This document shows, one piece after another, positions 1 to 8,360 of a stretch of DNA of 56,314 nucleotides. The stretch is taken from contig JAHRYP010000017.1 in the NCBI GenBank assembly GCA_020622105.1, positions 1 through 56,314 on the forward strand, in the 5' to 3' direction. This DNA is from Methylotenera sp. GTDB taxonomy: Bacteria; Pseudomonadota; Gammaproteobacteria; Burkholderiales; Methylophilaceae. A program made the position numbers and the translations under genes. The notes under the pieces were generated by a model. It was given only the letters and a program-made list of their open reading frames with translations, did not search any database and had not been told where the DNA came from. Position 1 is the stretch's first letter; each line of letters begins with the position of its first letter.

Positions 1-394
1 GTTGTTTATTGGCAACTGGAGCGCTTTTTTGTTTGGGCGAGATATGCGTGGGTGCTTTGTCTAGAAGGCTGTATTTAGCCTCAAGTTGTTTTAAAAGTTG
101 CCGAAAGCCTTCTGCTTCAATCATGGCTACTTTTTTTACGGTGTCGGCGGGAATGCCCTGTTCCGCTAAAAACTGATGTAATTCCTTGCCTAGATGTTTA
201 TTTTCTCTGGCAAGCAGATTCTGTTCATAGTCAACTCTCAGATGACTTTCAAAACCAGCATTAATTAATGCATGATCAATGCTATAAGCGAGTATCGTTG
301 CTGACATTGTGGGCCTGTTTACCAAATGCTCCATGATTAACTGTTCGATCACAGCGCCTTTTGCAAGTCCATTTTCAACCATGCGATTAGCCAT
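1..394 (-). CDS. Unknown protein, C-terminus cut by window edge
   Basis: An open frame on the minus strand starts at ATG 394-392 behind an AGGAAA ribosome site and runs off the left edge after 131 codons. The visible protein begins MANRMVENGLAKGAVIEQLI. It is rich in Glu, Lys, Leu and Ala and looks mostly helical. It has no signal peptide or membrane segment, and the last visible part becomes Lys/Pro/Gln rich, suggesting a flexible tail. I do not recognise the family. A possible -10 (TATAAT, complement of 440-445) lies upstream. It is separated from the LysM gene by about 135 bases containing a hairpin, so it is probably its own unit. Confidence 0.6.
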   Translation of the reverse strand, partial: MANRMVENGLAKGAVIEQLIMEHLVNRPTMSATILAYSIDHALINAGFESHLRVDYEQNLLARENKHLGKELHQFLAEQGIPADTVKKVAMIEAEGFRQLLKQLEAKYSLLDKAPTHISPKQKSAPVANKQ

Positions 395-462
395 GGTGAT
401 TTCCTTATAATCATGTTTTTTATTTAACAATGTAGCTAAATTATACATGAAATATAAATTTT

Positions 463-481
463 AACGGGAATTTTTCCCGTT
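463..481. terminator. Short hairpin downstream of the LysM gene
   Basis: An 8-bp perfect inverted repeat AACGGGAA / TTCCCGTT with a 3-base loop is followed on the plus strand by a T-rich run. It lies between the end of the LysM gene and the start of the left-edge gene. It could end the minus-strand LysM transcript, although the T-run is better on the plus side. It also sits just upstream of the possible -10 of the left-edge gene, so an operator role cannot be excluded. Confidence 0.4.
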
Positions 482-529
482 TTATTTTTATGTGAAGATG
501 GGTAATGTAAATCAGATTGATGAAGATAG

Positions 530-1978
530 TTAACGTGTGTATTCGTTCGCTTGTTGCTTAGCTATGATTTCTCTGATTCTTGCTTGCACTACAGGGTTGT
601 TCATCAAGGCTGCATGATCATCCGGGATGAGTAACTCCTGCCCCGGGTAAATTTCATCAGGGTTGTTTTTTAGAGTTTTTTGGTTGAGTGCAAAGATTTC
701 TGCCGATGTATGCCCGGTTTTCTTGCCGATAATATCTAATGTATCTTGGGCTCTAACGACGTAGGTGGCTTTTTCTTCGTTAGATTGTTGATAACCGGGA
801 ATAGCTAAGTCTTTTTCTTTTGTCGGCGAAATACTATTGGGGTCATGTATTTGGTTTTTTTCTGCAATCGCTTTGTACTGAGTAGGATCCCCCTTCTCAC
901 GTGCAGCAATATTCCATAAATTATCCCCTCGTTTTACTTGCACATTGTAAGAGGGAGCATAGGGCTGGTGATCAATGGTTGGTGTTTGTGCAATGTGCGT
1001 TGTTGAAGAGTGCGTTGCGTTAGTTAAGGCATCACCATCGTGCGCTGGCGCAGATTGAGTGCTGCGTGGGTGCGTTAATGCTTGCATACTAGTCACTTCA
1101 AGTTTAGCAGCAGTTTCAAACATTGACTTGCTTATTGACGCGGATGACTTTAACAAGGTTTCTGCAAACATGACTCCCTTGCTAATTGCTTCACTCTGCA
1201 TAATGAATGGAAATGCTGGTGCAATATGCTCCAGTGCCACTTTGCTTTCTTGCCACGAGGGTAGGTCAGCCATGACTCGATTGTATAGCGGTACATATTT
1301 TTCTTTAATACGAAAGCTGGCATCATTGCCAAAAAAATATCCATAGGTAATTGTTGATAATGGTTTGAATGAGTTTGATTTTTGATAGCTTGCTTCAGCT
1401 GCCGCACTCACGGATTTGCTGTTATTGTCATTACAATTAGTAAAAGTGGCTTTTATGCCAAGACGCTCATGTACAGAGCCGATCGGGTTAGATAACACTG
1501 AGGCATTACAGCCTAGCCCTTTATATACTTCTTTACCTACCTCAATTTTTGCAGCAATAGGTGCGACTTGCACATTGAACTTGCTGCTCATGACGCCAAG
1601 ACCTATGTAGTCTAGTTTGTATAATAAATCTTGCCCGCCATGCGCATTCTCCAGGCTAGATATACTGGCTTTATAGGTGACGCCTAAATCCTGATTGGTT
1701 GTTTTGTCAAATTTCTTTAAAAGAGTGGTTGCTGCCGGGATACGTGGGATAGTCGTGAAAGGCAGGTTAACCGTATGCGCGAAAGTTTTTCCTTTTTGAA
1801 TGAATGAGTCCGCATCCGACTCCTGGATTGGGCCTACCTGATGTTTATAATGAATTGCTGCGGTGGGTGTTGGGGTATAGTTGGCATGCGATTGCCTAGG
1901 TGCAGAGTGTTGAGGCTTGGCGTCTAAATCTGCATTGGAAGTATGTCCGCTTTGCTTTTGCTCATTGTGTTGGTCCAT
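530..1978 (-). CDS. Double-LysM protein without signal peptide
   Basis: This 482-residue protein ends in two LysM domains. The first (about residues 347-400) begins YNVQVKRGDNLWNIA and the second (about 407-460) begins ATYVVRAQDTLDIIG; each closes with a typical IPG or LIPD motif. LysM domains bind peptidoglycan or related glycans. Residues 1-60 are polar, rich in His, Gln, Pro and Ser, and are not a Sec signal peptide. The middle (about 60-310) matches nothing I recognise. Start ATG 1978 is supported by an AGGTGA site about 9 bases upstream. The gene is monocistronic between divergent and unrelated neighbours. A secreted role would need a non-Sec export route; a spore- or phage-tail-type LysM protein is an alternative reading. 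Confidence 0.8.
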   Translation of the reverse strand: MDQHNEQKQSGHTSNADLDAKPQHSAPRQSHANYTPTPTAAIHYKHQVGPIQESDADSFIQKGKTFAHTVNLPFTTIPRIPAATTLLKKFDKTTNQDLGVTYKASISSLENAHGGQDLLYKLDYIGLGVMSSKFNVQVAPIAAKIEVGKEVYKGLGCNASVLSNPIGSVHERLGIKATFTNCNDNNSKSVSAAAEASYQKSNSFKPLSTITYGYFFGNDASFRIKEKYVPLYNRVMADLPSWQESKVALEHIAPAFPFIMQSEAISKGVMFAETLLKSSASISKSMFETAAKLEVTSMQALTHPRSTQSAPAHDGDALTNATHSSTTHIAQTPTIDHQPYAPSYNVQVKRGDNLWNIAAREKGDPTQYKAIAEKNQIHDPNSISPTKEKDLAIPGYQQSNEEKATYVVRAQDTLDIIGKKTGHTSAEIFALNQKTLKNNPDEIYPGQELLIPDDHAALMNNPVVQARIREIIAKQQANEYTR

Positions 1979-2099
1979 CTCTTTTCACCTTTGCAATCAT
2001 GCCTATTTCATACAATAAGTATTATTGCCAGGAATTGTTACAGTGTGATTAAAGTTAAAAGACAGTTAGTAACAATCGGATGTAATGGATCGGCTTGTT

Positions 2100-2468
2100 T
2101 TAAATAATCAATGCTGCGGCGACATTTCTGCCTTCGCTCATTAGAATGTTATAGGTACGGCAGGCCGCTGCTGTAGTCATGCACTCTAATGCTATGTCAA
2201 TATCAGTCAAGTTCTGATAGTGCTTCGGATGTAAAAATAAGTGAGTAGCACCGGTTCCTAGTAAAACCACTTCTGGTTTTAAGCTTGCAATCTGTTTGAA
2301 GTGCTCATTACTCAGATCAGTAAAACCAGTTACTTGCCAGTCCAGAATGAGTGCGTCAGGCATCACAATCAGATTTTGTGTATATCGCTGTTTGTTAATC
2401 TCAATATAGTCAGCGTCATATGCGGTGATCAAGTTATTATTTTCAGCGGTGGTTAAGTGTAGTTTCAT
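2100..2468 (-). CDS. Mth938-like (DUF498) domain protein
   Basis: The 122-residue protein spans a single Mth938/NDUFAF3-type fold. The segment ASLKPEVVLLGTGATHLFLH followed by a conserved Ala-Ala-Ala-Cys-Arg-Thr-Tyr-Asn stretch is the family signature. Bacterial members are of unknown function; the mitochondrial relative NDUFAF3 helps assemble complex I. It is cytoplasmic, with no signal peptide. It is divergent from alaA with a short shared upstream region. Length is normal for the family. Confidence 0.8.
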   Translation of the reverse strand: MKLHLTTAENNNLITAYDADYIEINKQRYTQNLIVMPDALILDWQVTGFTDLSNEHFKQIASLKPEVVLLGTGATHLFLHPKHYQNLTDIDIALECMTTAAACRTYNILMSEGRNVAAALII

Positions 2469-2574
2469 GGGTGATTTTAAGCGGCTATGTCTAGGCTTTA
2501 ATTGAACGAATACAGCATTCTAATGTAAACTAGCACCTTTAACTATTATGCTTTTAAGCGCTAATTTACGCATT

Positions 2575-3822
2575 ATGCAGCCTATACTCAAATCTAATAA
2601 ACTCAGCAATGTCTGTTACGACATTCGTGGCCCCGTACTGCAACGTGCGCGCGAAATGGAAGAAGACGGTCAGCGCATTATCAAGCTCAACATCGGCAAT
2701 CCTGCCGCGTTTGGATTTGAAGTGCCAGAAGAAATCCAGCAGGACGTCATCCGCAATATGAGCAAGGCGGGCGGCTATACCGATAGCAAGGGTTTGTTTG
2801 AGCCGCGCAAAGCTATTATGCATTATACGCAAAGCAAGCATATTAATGGCGTGACTGTGGATGACATTATCATTGGTAACGGCGTGTCTGAGTTGATTGT
2901 CATGGCAATGCAGGGTTTGCTCAATAATGGCGACCAGGTGTTGGTGCCTATGCCGGATTATCCATTATGGACGGCAGCGGTGAATCTGGCTGGCGGTACT
3001 GCTCGTCACTATCTGTGTGATGAAGCCACTGGCTGGATGCCGGATCTTAAAGATATCGAATCCAAAATTACGGCCAATACGCGCGGCATTGTGGTGATTA
3101 ATCCAAACAACCCGACCGGTGCGCTCTATCCGCGTGAGATTTTAGAAGGCATCATTGAAATTGCCCGCCATCATGGCCTGGTAATTTTTGCTGATGAAAT
3201 TTACGACAAGGTGCTATACGATGGCAATGTGCATACGTCGATTGCATCATTAGCGGATGATGTTTTATTTGTTACGTTCAATGGCTTATCAAAAAACTAC
3301 CGTACTTGTGGCTATCGCGCTGGCTGGTTGATTGTAAGTGGCGAGAAAAAACACGCAAAAGATTACATCGAAGGCCTGAACATGCTTGCATCCATGCGTC
3401 TGTGTGCGAATGTGCCTGGGCAACTGGCAATTCAGACTGCGCTTGGCGGTTATCAGAGTATCGACGACCTCGTTGCGCCGGAAGGCCGCTTATGCAAGCA
3501 GCGTGATATTGCCTATGAAATGCTGAATGCAATTCCGGGTGTGAGCTGTACCAAGCCGCAGGCGGCAATGTATCTGTTTCCTAAGCTGGATCCGGAAATT
3601 TATCCGATTAAAGACGACCAGCAGTTTATTCTGGATCTTTTGCTGGAAGAAAAAGTACTGCTGGTGCAAGGTACCGGTTTTAACTGGAAAACACCGGATC
3701 ATTTCCGCGTAGTGTTTTTACCGAATGTGGATGATCTTGCAGAAGCGATTCGACGCATCTCCAGATTCCTCGAAAATTATAGAAAAAAACATAATACGAA
3801 TAAAATTGGAGCAAAAGCTTGA
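2575..3822 (+). CDS. alaA: Alanine aminotransferase AlaA (PLP-dependent)
   Basis: A class I/II aminotransferase closely matching E. coli AlaA along its length (415 residues from this start). It makes alanine from pyruvate with glutamate as amino donor. Recognisable blocks are NVCYDIRGPVLQRAREMEE at the N-terminus, the substrate/PLP region around PMPDYPLWTAAV, INPNNPTGALYP, DEIYDKVLYD and the Schiff-base region FNGLSKNYR. I chose ATG 2575 because the E. coli protein starts at the equivalent point; an in-frame ATG at 2548 would add nine residues with no homology support. Neither start has a strong ribosome site. The stop overlaps the hom start by 4 bases, so the two are translationally coupled in an alaA-hom-thrC operon. 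Confidence 0.93.
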   Translation: MQPILKSNKLSNVCYDIRGPVLQRAREMEEDGQRIIKLNIGNPAAFGFEVPEEIQQDVIRNMSKAGGYTDSKGLFEPRKAIMHYTQSKHINGVTVDDIIIGNGVSELIVMAMQGLLNNGDQVLVPMPDYPLWTAAVNLAGGTARHYLCDEATGWMPDLKDIESKITANTRGIVVINPNNPTGALYPREILEGIIEIARHHGLVIFADEIYDKVLYDGNVHTSIASLADDVLFVTFNGLSKNYRTCGYRAGWLIVSGEKKHAKDYIEGLNMLASMRLCANVPGQLAIQTALGGYQSIDDLVAPEGRLCKQRDIAYEMLNAIPGVSCTKPQAAMYLFPKLDPEIYPIKDDQQFILDLLLEEKVLLVQGTGFNWKTPDHFRVVFLPNVDDLAEAIRRISRFLENYRKKHNTNKIGAKA

Positions 3823-5132
3823 AACAATTGAATGTAGGCATATTAGGCTTAGGCACAGTAGGCGGCGGTACTTATACGGTGCTGACACGTAACGCAGCGG
3901 AAATTTCACGCCGTAGCGGTGTTGCAATAAATGTGGTGCAAGTTGCAGATAGAAATATCGAACATGCAAAAGCTGCTGTAGCGGCTGGTGTGGAAGTGAC
4001 CGATGACGCATTTGCTGTGGTGAATAACCCAAATGTTGATGTAGTGGTTGAGTTAATCGGCGGCTACACATTAAGTAAAGAGCTGGTGCTCAAGGCGATT
4101 GCCAACAAAAAGCATGTAGTCACAGCCAACAAGGCGTTAATTGCATTACATGGCAATGAGATTTTTGCGGCGGCAAAAGCCAATAATGTGATTGTGGCGT
4201 TTGAGGCTGCGGTTGCCGGTGGTATTCCAATCATCAAAGCCTTGCGTGAGGGCTTGGCTGCAAACCGTATTGAATGGCTGGCTGGCATTATCAACGGCAC
4301 GACTAATTTTATTCTTACCGAAATGCGTGAAAAAGGTTTGAATTTTGCGGATGTCTTGGGTGAAGCGCAGCGTCTGGGTTATGCTGAGGCTGACCCGACC
4401 TTTGACGTTGAAGGTATTGATGCCGCACATAAATTGACGATTATGTCTGCAATCGCTTTCGGTATGCCGATGAAGTTTGAGCAGGCTTACACTGAAGGCA
4501 TTACCAAACTGCAGCAGATTGATATCAAATATGCTGAAGAGTTAGGCTATCGCGTTAAATTATTGGGCATTACCAAGCGCACTGATAAAGGTGTAGAACT
4601 GCGTGTGCATCCGACACTTATTCCAGAAAAGCGTCTGGTAGCAAATGTGAACGGCGCGATGAATGCAGTGGTAGTGAAGGGCGATGCAGTAGGCCCTACA
4701 CTGTATTACGGCGCAGGCGCCGGTGCAGAGCCAACTGCGAGTGCAGTGGTGGCAGATTTGATTGATGTTGCGCGTTTGATTGATGCAAGCAGTGAACAGC
4801 GTGTGCCTTATCTCGCATTCCAGCCGGACCAAGTGCTTGATTTACCAATATTGCCGATTGATGAAGTGCAAAGTGCTTACTACTTGCGCCTGCGCGCCAG
4901 TGACAAGCCGGGTGTACTCGCTGAAGTGACTAAAATTCTGGGTGACCGTGCGATTTCAATTGATGCCATGATGCAAAAAGAGCCGGATGAGAACGAGACA
5001 GAAGCCGACATTGTTATCCTGACGCACATCACAGTAGAAAAAAATATGAACGAAGCGATTGCCGCCATTGAAGCGCTTGCGGCGATCAATGGCAAAGTAG
5101 TGCGCATCCGTATGGAAGAGCTTGCAAAATAA
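3819..5132 (+). CDS. hom: Homoserine dehydrogenase (TTG start)
   Basis: Reduces aspartate semialdehyde to homoserine, the branch point for threonine and methionine. The 437-residue protein has the NAD(P)-binding motif GLGTVGGGT near residue 10, the catalytic domain with GIINGTTNFIL and YAEADPTFDVEGIDAAHK, and a C-terminal ACT regulatory domain from about residue 350 (YYLRLRASDKPGVLAEV). The start is TTG at 3819, with GGAG at 3808-3811 seven bases upstream, inside the end of alaA (TTGA overlap). It is monofunctional: there is no aspartokinase part. It is followed after 50 bases by thrC. The ACT domain suggests feedback control by threonine. Confidence 0.96.
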   Translation: MKQLNVGILGLGTVGGGTYTVLTRNAAEISRRSGVAINVVQVADRNIEHAKAAVAAGVEVTDDAFAVVNNPNVDVVVELIGGYTLSKELVLKAIANKKHVVTANKALIALHGNEIFAAAKANNVIVAFEAAVAGGIPIIKALREGLAANRIEWLAGIINGTTNFILTEMREKGLNFADVLGEAQRLGYAEADPTFDVEGIDAAHKLTIMSAIAFGMPMKFEQAYTEGITKLQQIDIKYAEELGYRVKLLGITKRTDKGVELRVHPTLIPEKRLVANVNGAMNAVVVKGDAVGPTLYYGAGAGAEPTASAVVADLIDVARLIDASSEQRVPYLAFQPDQVLDLPILPIDEVQSAYYLRLRASDKPGVLAEVTKILGDRAISIDAMMQKEPDENETEADIVILTHITVEKNMNEAIAAIEALAAINGKVVRIRMEELAK

Positions 5133-5182
5133 GCTTTAAGTAAAATAAAACCTTTAGTTATAAAGAACCAAGTATTTAAATT

Positions 5183-6613
5183 ATGAAATATATCAGCACA
5201 CGCGGGCAGTCGCCTGCTCAAAGTTTTAGCCAAATTCTGCTTGGTGGTTTAGCGCCGGATGGTGGTTTATACCTGCCAGAAAGCTACCCACAGTTTAGCG
5301 ATGCTGACTTAACCGCCATGCGCGGTTTGTCTTATGCTGATCTTGCATTTGCGATTCTGTCACGCTTTGTGGATGACATCCCTGCAAATGACCTGAAGGC
5401 GATTATTGATAAAACCTATCGTGCTGATGTGTATGCGTTTACGCGTAAAGGTCAAAATGCTGCTGATATTACGCCGACATTAAAACTCGAAGATAACCTT
5501 TATCTGCTGAGCCTTTCTAATGGCCCAACGTTGGCATTTAAAGATATGGCAATGCAGTTGCTGGGTAATCTGTTTGAATATGTGCTGACTAAGGAAGGTA
5601 AAACGACCAATATTCTCGGCGCAACGTCAGGTGATACCGGTTCAGCAGCTGAATATGCGATGCGTGGTAAAAAAGGCATTCGTGTTTTTATGCTGTCACC
5701 ACACAAAAAAATGAGCCGTTTCCAGACAGCACAGATGTTCAGTTTACAGGACGACAATATTTACAACATTGCCGTAAACGGCGTGTTTGATGATTGTCAG
5801 GATATGGTGAAAGCTGTTTCAAACGATGCAGTATTCAAAGCACAATATAAAATTGGTGCGGTTAATTCTATTAACTGGGGTCGTATCGTAGCGCAGGTGG
5901 TTTATTACTTTAAAGGTTACTTCGCGGTAACGCAGAGCAATACGCAGAAAGTCAGCTTCTCTGTACCTTCAGGTAACTTCGGTAATGTGTGTGCCGGCCA
6001 TATCGCACGTATGATGGGCTTGCCGATTGATAAGCTGATCGTAGCAACGAATGAGAATGATGTGCTTGATGAGTTCTTTAAAACCGGTGTTTACAGTCCG
6101 CGTGGTTCAGCTAAAACTTACCATACCTCTAGTCCGTCAATGGATATTAGCAAAGCTTCAAATTTTGAACGCTTTGTGTTTGACCTGGTTGGACGCGATA
6201 GCGATAAAACCCGTGCGCTTTGGAGCAAGGTCGATAATGGCAATAGCTTTGATTTGAACGCAGACGGTTATTTTGCAAAAATTTCTGATTATGGCTTTGT
6301 CTCCGGCAGCAGCAACCATACTAATCGTATAAAAACGATACGCGAGACTCAGCAGAAATATGGCGTAGTCATTGATACACACACTGCTGATGGCCTTAAA
6401 GTTGCGCTTGAGTACTTTGATAAGCAAACGCCTATGGTGGTGCTGGAGACTGCATTGCCAGCCAAGTTCGAGGAATCAATTATTGAGGCTTTAGGTCAGG
6501 CACCTGAGCGCCCGGCGGTATTGAATAATATTGAAGATTTACCACAGCGCTTCACCGTGATGGATGCGGATGCTGCGGCAATTAAACAGTTTATTATTGA
6601 GAAAACGAGCTAA
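5183..6613 (+). CDS. thrC: Threonine synthase
   Basis: Converts O-phosphohomoserine to threonine with PLP. The 476-residue protein has the N-terminal threonine-synthase domain (MKYISTRGQSPAQSFSQILL) and the PLP lysine at about K120 in SNGPTLAFKDMAMQ. The phosphate-binding stretch is SGDTGSAAEYA, and a long beta-family catalytic domain follows. Length fits the long bacterial type. It is third in the alaA-hom-thrC series and supplies the final step after hom. Homoserine kinase (thrB) is not in this window. Confidence 0.96.
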   Translation: MKYISTRGQSPAQSFSQILLGGLAPDGGLYLPESYPQFSDADLTAMRGLSYADLAFAILSRFVDDIPANDLKAIIDKTYRADVYAFTRKGQNAADITPTLKLEDNLYLLSLSNGPTLAFKDMAMQLLGNLFEYVLTKEGKTTNILGATSGDTGSAAEYAMRGKKGIRVFMLSPHKKMSRFQTAQMFSLQDDNIYNIAVNGVFDDCQDMVKAVSNDAVFKAQYKIGAVNSINWGRIVAQVVYYFKGYFAVTQSNTQKVSFSVPSGNFGNVCAGHIARMMGLPIDKLIVATNENDVLDEFFKTGVYSPRGSAKTYHTSSPSMDISKASNFERFVFDLVGRDSDKTRALWSKVDNGNSFDLNADGYFAKISDYGFVSGSSNHTNRIKTIRETQQKYGVVIDTHTADGLKVALEYFDKQTPMVVLETALPAKFEESIIEALGQAPERPAVLNNIEDLPQRFTVMDADAAAIKQFIIEKTS

Positions 6614-6619
6614 TACGCT

Positions 6620-7441
6620 ATGCAGGTTTATCATGAGCTACTGAACCATGTTTTAGAGCATGGTAACCTAAAAGAAGATCGTACCGGTACCGGCACCACC
6701 TCAGTGTTCGGTTACCAGATGCGATTTAATCTGGCTGATGGTTTTCCTCTACTTACGACTAAAAAGCTGCATCTAAAATCCATTATCCATGAACTGCTGT
6801 GGTTCTTGCAGGGCAGCACTAATATTGCCTACCTCAAAGAAAACGGTGTACGTATCTGGGATGAATGGGCGGACGAAAACGGTAATTTAGGCCCTGTTTA
6901 TGGTTATCAATGGCGTAACTGGCCTAAGCCGGATGGGACGCATATTGACCAAATAGCCAATGTTGTAAAAGCGATTAAAAAGAATCCGGATTCACGCCGA
7001 CTGATTGTTTCAGCCTGGAATGTGGCAGATGTCGATCAAATGAAATTACCGCCTTGCCATGCCTTTTTCCAGTTTTATGTGGCGCCTGCTTTGCCGGACG
7101 AAGCGGATCAAAGGTCAAAACTGAGCTGTCAGCTCTATCAGCGTAGTGCTGATATATTTCTTGGCGTGCCATTTAATATTGCATCTTATGCCTTGCTCAC
7201 CATGATGGTGGCACAGGTGTGCAATTTGAAATTGGGCGATTTTGTGCATACACTCGGCGATGCACATATTTACTCCAACCATATGGACCAAGTACACGAA
7301 CAGCTCGCGCGTACGCCACGTACACTGCCAACAATGCGTATCAATCCAGAAGTGAAAGATATCTTCGGTTTTAAATATGAAGATTTCACTTTGGAAAATT
7401 ATGATCCATACCCTGCTATTAAAGCCTTGGTAGCAGTTTGA
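6620..7441 (+). CDS. thyA: Thymidylate synthase
   Basis: Methylates dUMP to dTMP using methylenetetrahydrofolate, yielding dihydrofolate. The 273-residue protein has the catalytic cysteine at C146 in [12 protein letters not shown] and the folate/dUMP-binding stretch [20 protein letters not shown]. The N-terminal [20 protein letters not shown] is also typical. It is slightly longer than the E. coli enzyme because of an insert after the catalytic cysteine segment. It starts only 6 bases after thrC and may be co-transcribed with it. The folA product that recycles its dihydrofolate is encoded about 5 kb downstream. Confidence 0.97.
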   Translation: MQVYHELLNHVLEHGNLKEDRTGTGTTSVFGYQMRFNLADGFPLLTTKKLHLKSIIHELLWFLQGSTNIAYLKENGVRIWDEWADENGNLGPVYGYQWRNWPKPDGTHIDQIANVVKAIKKNPDSRRLIVSAWNVADVDQMKLPPCHAFFQFYVAPALPDEADQRSKLSCQLYQRSADIFLGVPFNIASYALLTMMVAQVCNLKLGDFVHTLGDAHIYSNHMDQVHEQLARTPRTLPTMRINPEVKDIFGFKYEDFTLENYDPYPAIKALVAV

Positions 7442-7453
7442 GGTTAAAAAAAT

Positions 7454-7485
7454 GGTTGCCTTGTTCGGGAATTAACAAAGCAACC
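7454..7485. terminator. Terminator between thyA and the EF-hand gene
   Basis: GGTTGC-C-TTGTT and AACAA-A-GCAACC form an 11-bp stem with one mismatch and an 8-base loop. On the minus strand the hairpin is followed by ATTTTTTT, the form of an intrinsic terminator for the EF-hand transcript. It also separates it from thyA, which converges from the other side. Confidence 0.7.
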
Positions 7486-7549
7486 AAAGCTTGCAACTTA
7501 CAGGGGATAAGGATAAGTCACAAGTAATGCATAAAGTTACTACTTACAT

Positions 7550-7897
7550 TTAGTTTGTGGCTGGTGCTTTCTCCTTATTGATGCTTGATAAAGCTGATTT
7601 GTAATTTACATACTCACTTGTTGTCAGCATGCCGTCACTGTCTGCATCAGTGACATCAAAAACATTCGCTAATTCCTTGTCTTTAACAGCCTCTTTAAGC
7701 GATATTTTTCCATCAGCATTGGCGTCCAGTTTTTTGAAATCAGCGTCGGCTGTTTTAACTACTGCTGAATCAACTTTTTTGGTGTCTGCTGCTTTATTCT
7801 CAGCAAATGCTGTGCTGATCATGCCCGTGCTAAAGAACATGCCCATTGTTCCGGCTGCGATTAAGCGCATTGAATTACTTGATAAATTGAATTTCAT
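7550..7897 (-). CDS. Exported EF-hand calcium-binding protein
   Basis: A 115-residue protein with a Sec signal peptide (hydrophobic core about residues 11-30, likely cleavage after AFA at residue 32). Two canonical EF-hand loops follow: D58-A-N-A-D-G-K-I-S-L-K-E69 and D84-A-D-S-D-G-M-L-T-T-S-E95. All calcium-ligating positions hold acceptable residues, so it should bind two calcium ions in the periplasm or outside the cell. The mature protein is otherwise Lys/Ala/Asp rich and has no enzyme domain. Start ATG 7897 has an AGGAGT ribosome site. A sigma-54-type promoter lies about 70 bases upstream. The partner gene at 8361 points the other way across a shared control region, so I infer joint control by GlrR. 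Its role is unknown. Confidence 0.88.
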   Translation of the reverse strand: MKFNLSSNSMRLIAAGTMGMFFSTGMISTAFAENKAADTKKVDSAVVKTADADFKKLDANADGKISLKEAVKDKELANVFDVTDADSDGMLTTSEYVNYKSALSSINKEKAPATN

Positions 7898-7976
7898 GAA
7901 TTAACTCCTGAATAATATTTAAAAGATTTTTAAGACAACTGCAATTTAAGCTGCAATTAAGCTGTAATAAATACAT

Positions 7977-7993
7977 TGCGAATATCGTGCCAC
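7977..7993 (-). promoter_or_regulatory. Sigma-54 promoter for the EF-hand gene
   Basis: Read on the minus strand the sequence is GTGGCACGATATTCGCA. It has a perfect TGGCACG -24 block and a CGC -12 block, with the G of GG and the G of GC exactly 12 bases apart, as sigma-54 requires. The predicted start of transcription is near 7966, giving a leader of about 69 bases before ATG 7897. Only one position of the -12 TTGCA core differs. Confidence 0.75.
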
Positions 7994-8056
7994 ATTTTTT
8001 TATCATTATTAATCAATAAGTTATGATGATTTATGTTTTTTTGGCTCTGATTAAGA

Positions 8057-8074
8057 TGTCGCTAAATAACGACT
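8057..8074. promoter_or_regulatory. Candidate GlrR site 1
   Basis: TGTC-N10-GACT, one base off the palindrome TGTC-N10-GACA that E. coli GlrR recognises upstream of glmY. It lies about 100 bases upstream of the predicted EF-hand start and about 260 upstream of the predicted 8361-gene start, within the usual range for a sigma-54 enhancer site. Confidence 0.55.
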
Positions 8075-8122
8075 ATTATTTAGATCTTCTGATCTAACTA
8101 TATGATTTAATGTAATAAAATT

Positions 8123-8140
8123 TGTCTTGTATTGACGACA
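8123..8140. promoter_or_regulatory. Candidate GlrR site 2
   Basis: An exact TGTC-N10-GACA match, extended to TTGTC-N10-GACAA. It lies about 165 bases upstream of the EF-hand start and about 197 upstream of the 8361-gene start. With site 1 it is flanked by two sigma-54 promoters facing outward, and the cognate regulator gene glrR begins about 2 kb away. Confidence 0.65.
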
Positions 8141-8301
8141 ATATTCTTATATTTACAGATCCGTTAATGATTATTTTTCGAATCGATATGATTTCCTCAA
8201 AAATCTTAATCTGAGATCAAAAGATTGAATCTAAAGCGCTAATTTGGGTTTCAGCAAGTTGATATATGACTGTAAAGTTACTGTTTAACCTCTTATTTTG
8301 A

Positions 8302-8318
8302 TTGGCATAGATCATGCA
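8302..8318 (+). promoter_or_regulatory. Sigma-54 promoter for the thioredoxin-fold gene
   Basis: TTGGCATAGATCATGCA matches the -24 (TTGGCA) and -12 (TGCA) elements with the required 12-base phasing between GG (8304-8305) and GC (8316-8317). Predicted transcription starts near 8329, about 32 bases before ATG 8361. A weaker sigma-70 reading (TTGATT-N17-TAGACT) overlaps the same bases but is a poorer match. Confidence 0.7.
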
Positions 8319-8360
8319 TATAGACTATTACCATCAAACTTGATGATTAGGAGGTAAGAA

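Noticed and set aside
3278-3568. Open frame antisense to alaA
   Set aside because: It lies wholly within a well-conserved enzyme gene, has no ribosome site and no recognisable protein features.
8298-8326. Sigma-70 promoter TTGATT-N17-TAGACT before the 8361 gene
   Set aside because: Possible but weaker than the overlapping sigma-54 match, which also explains the adjacent GlrR-type sites.
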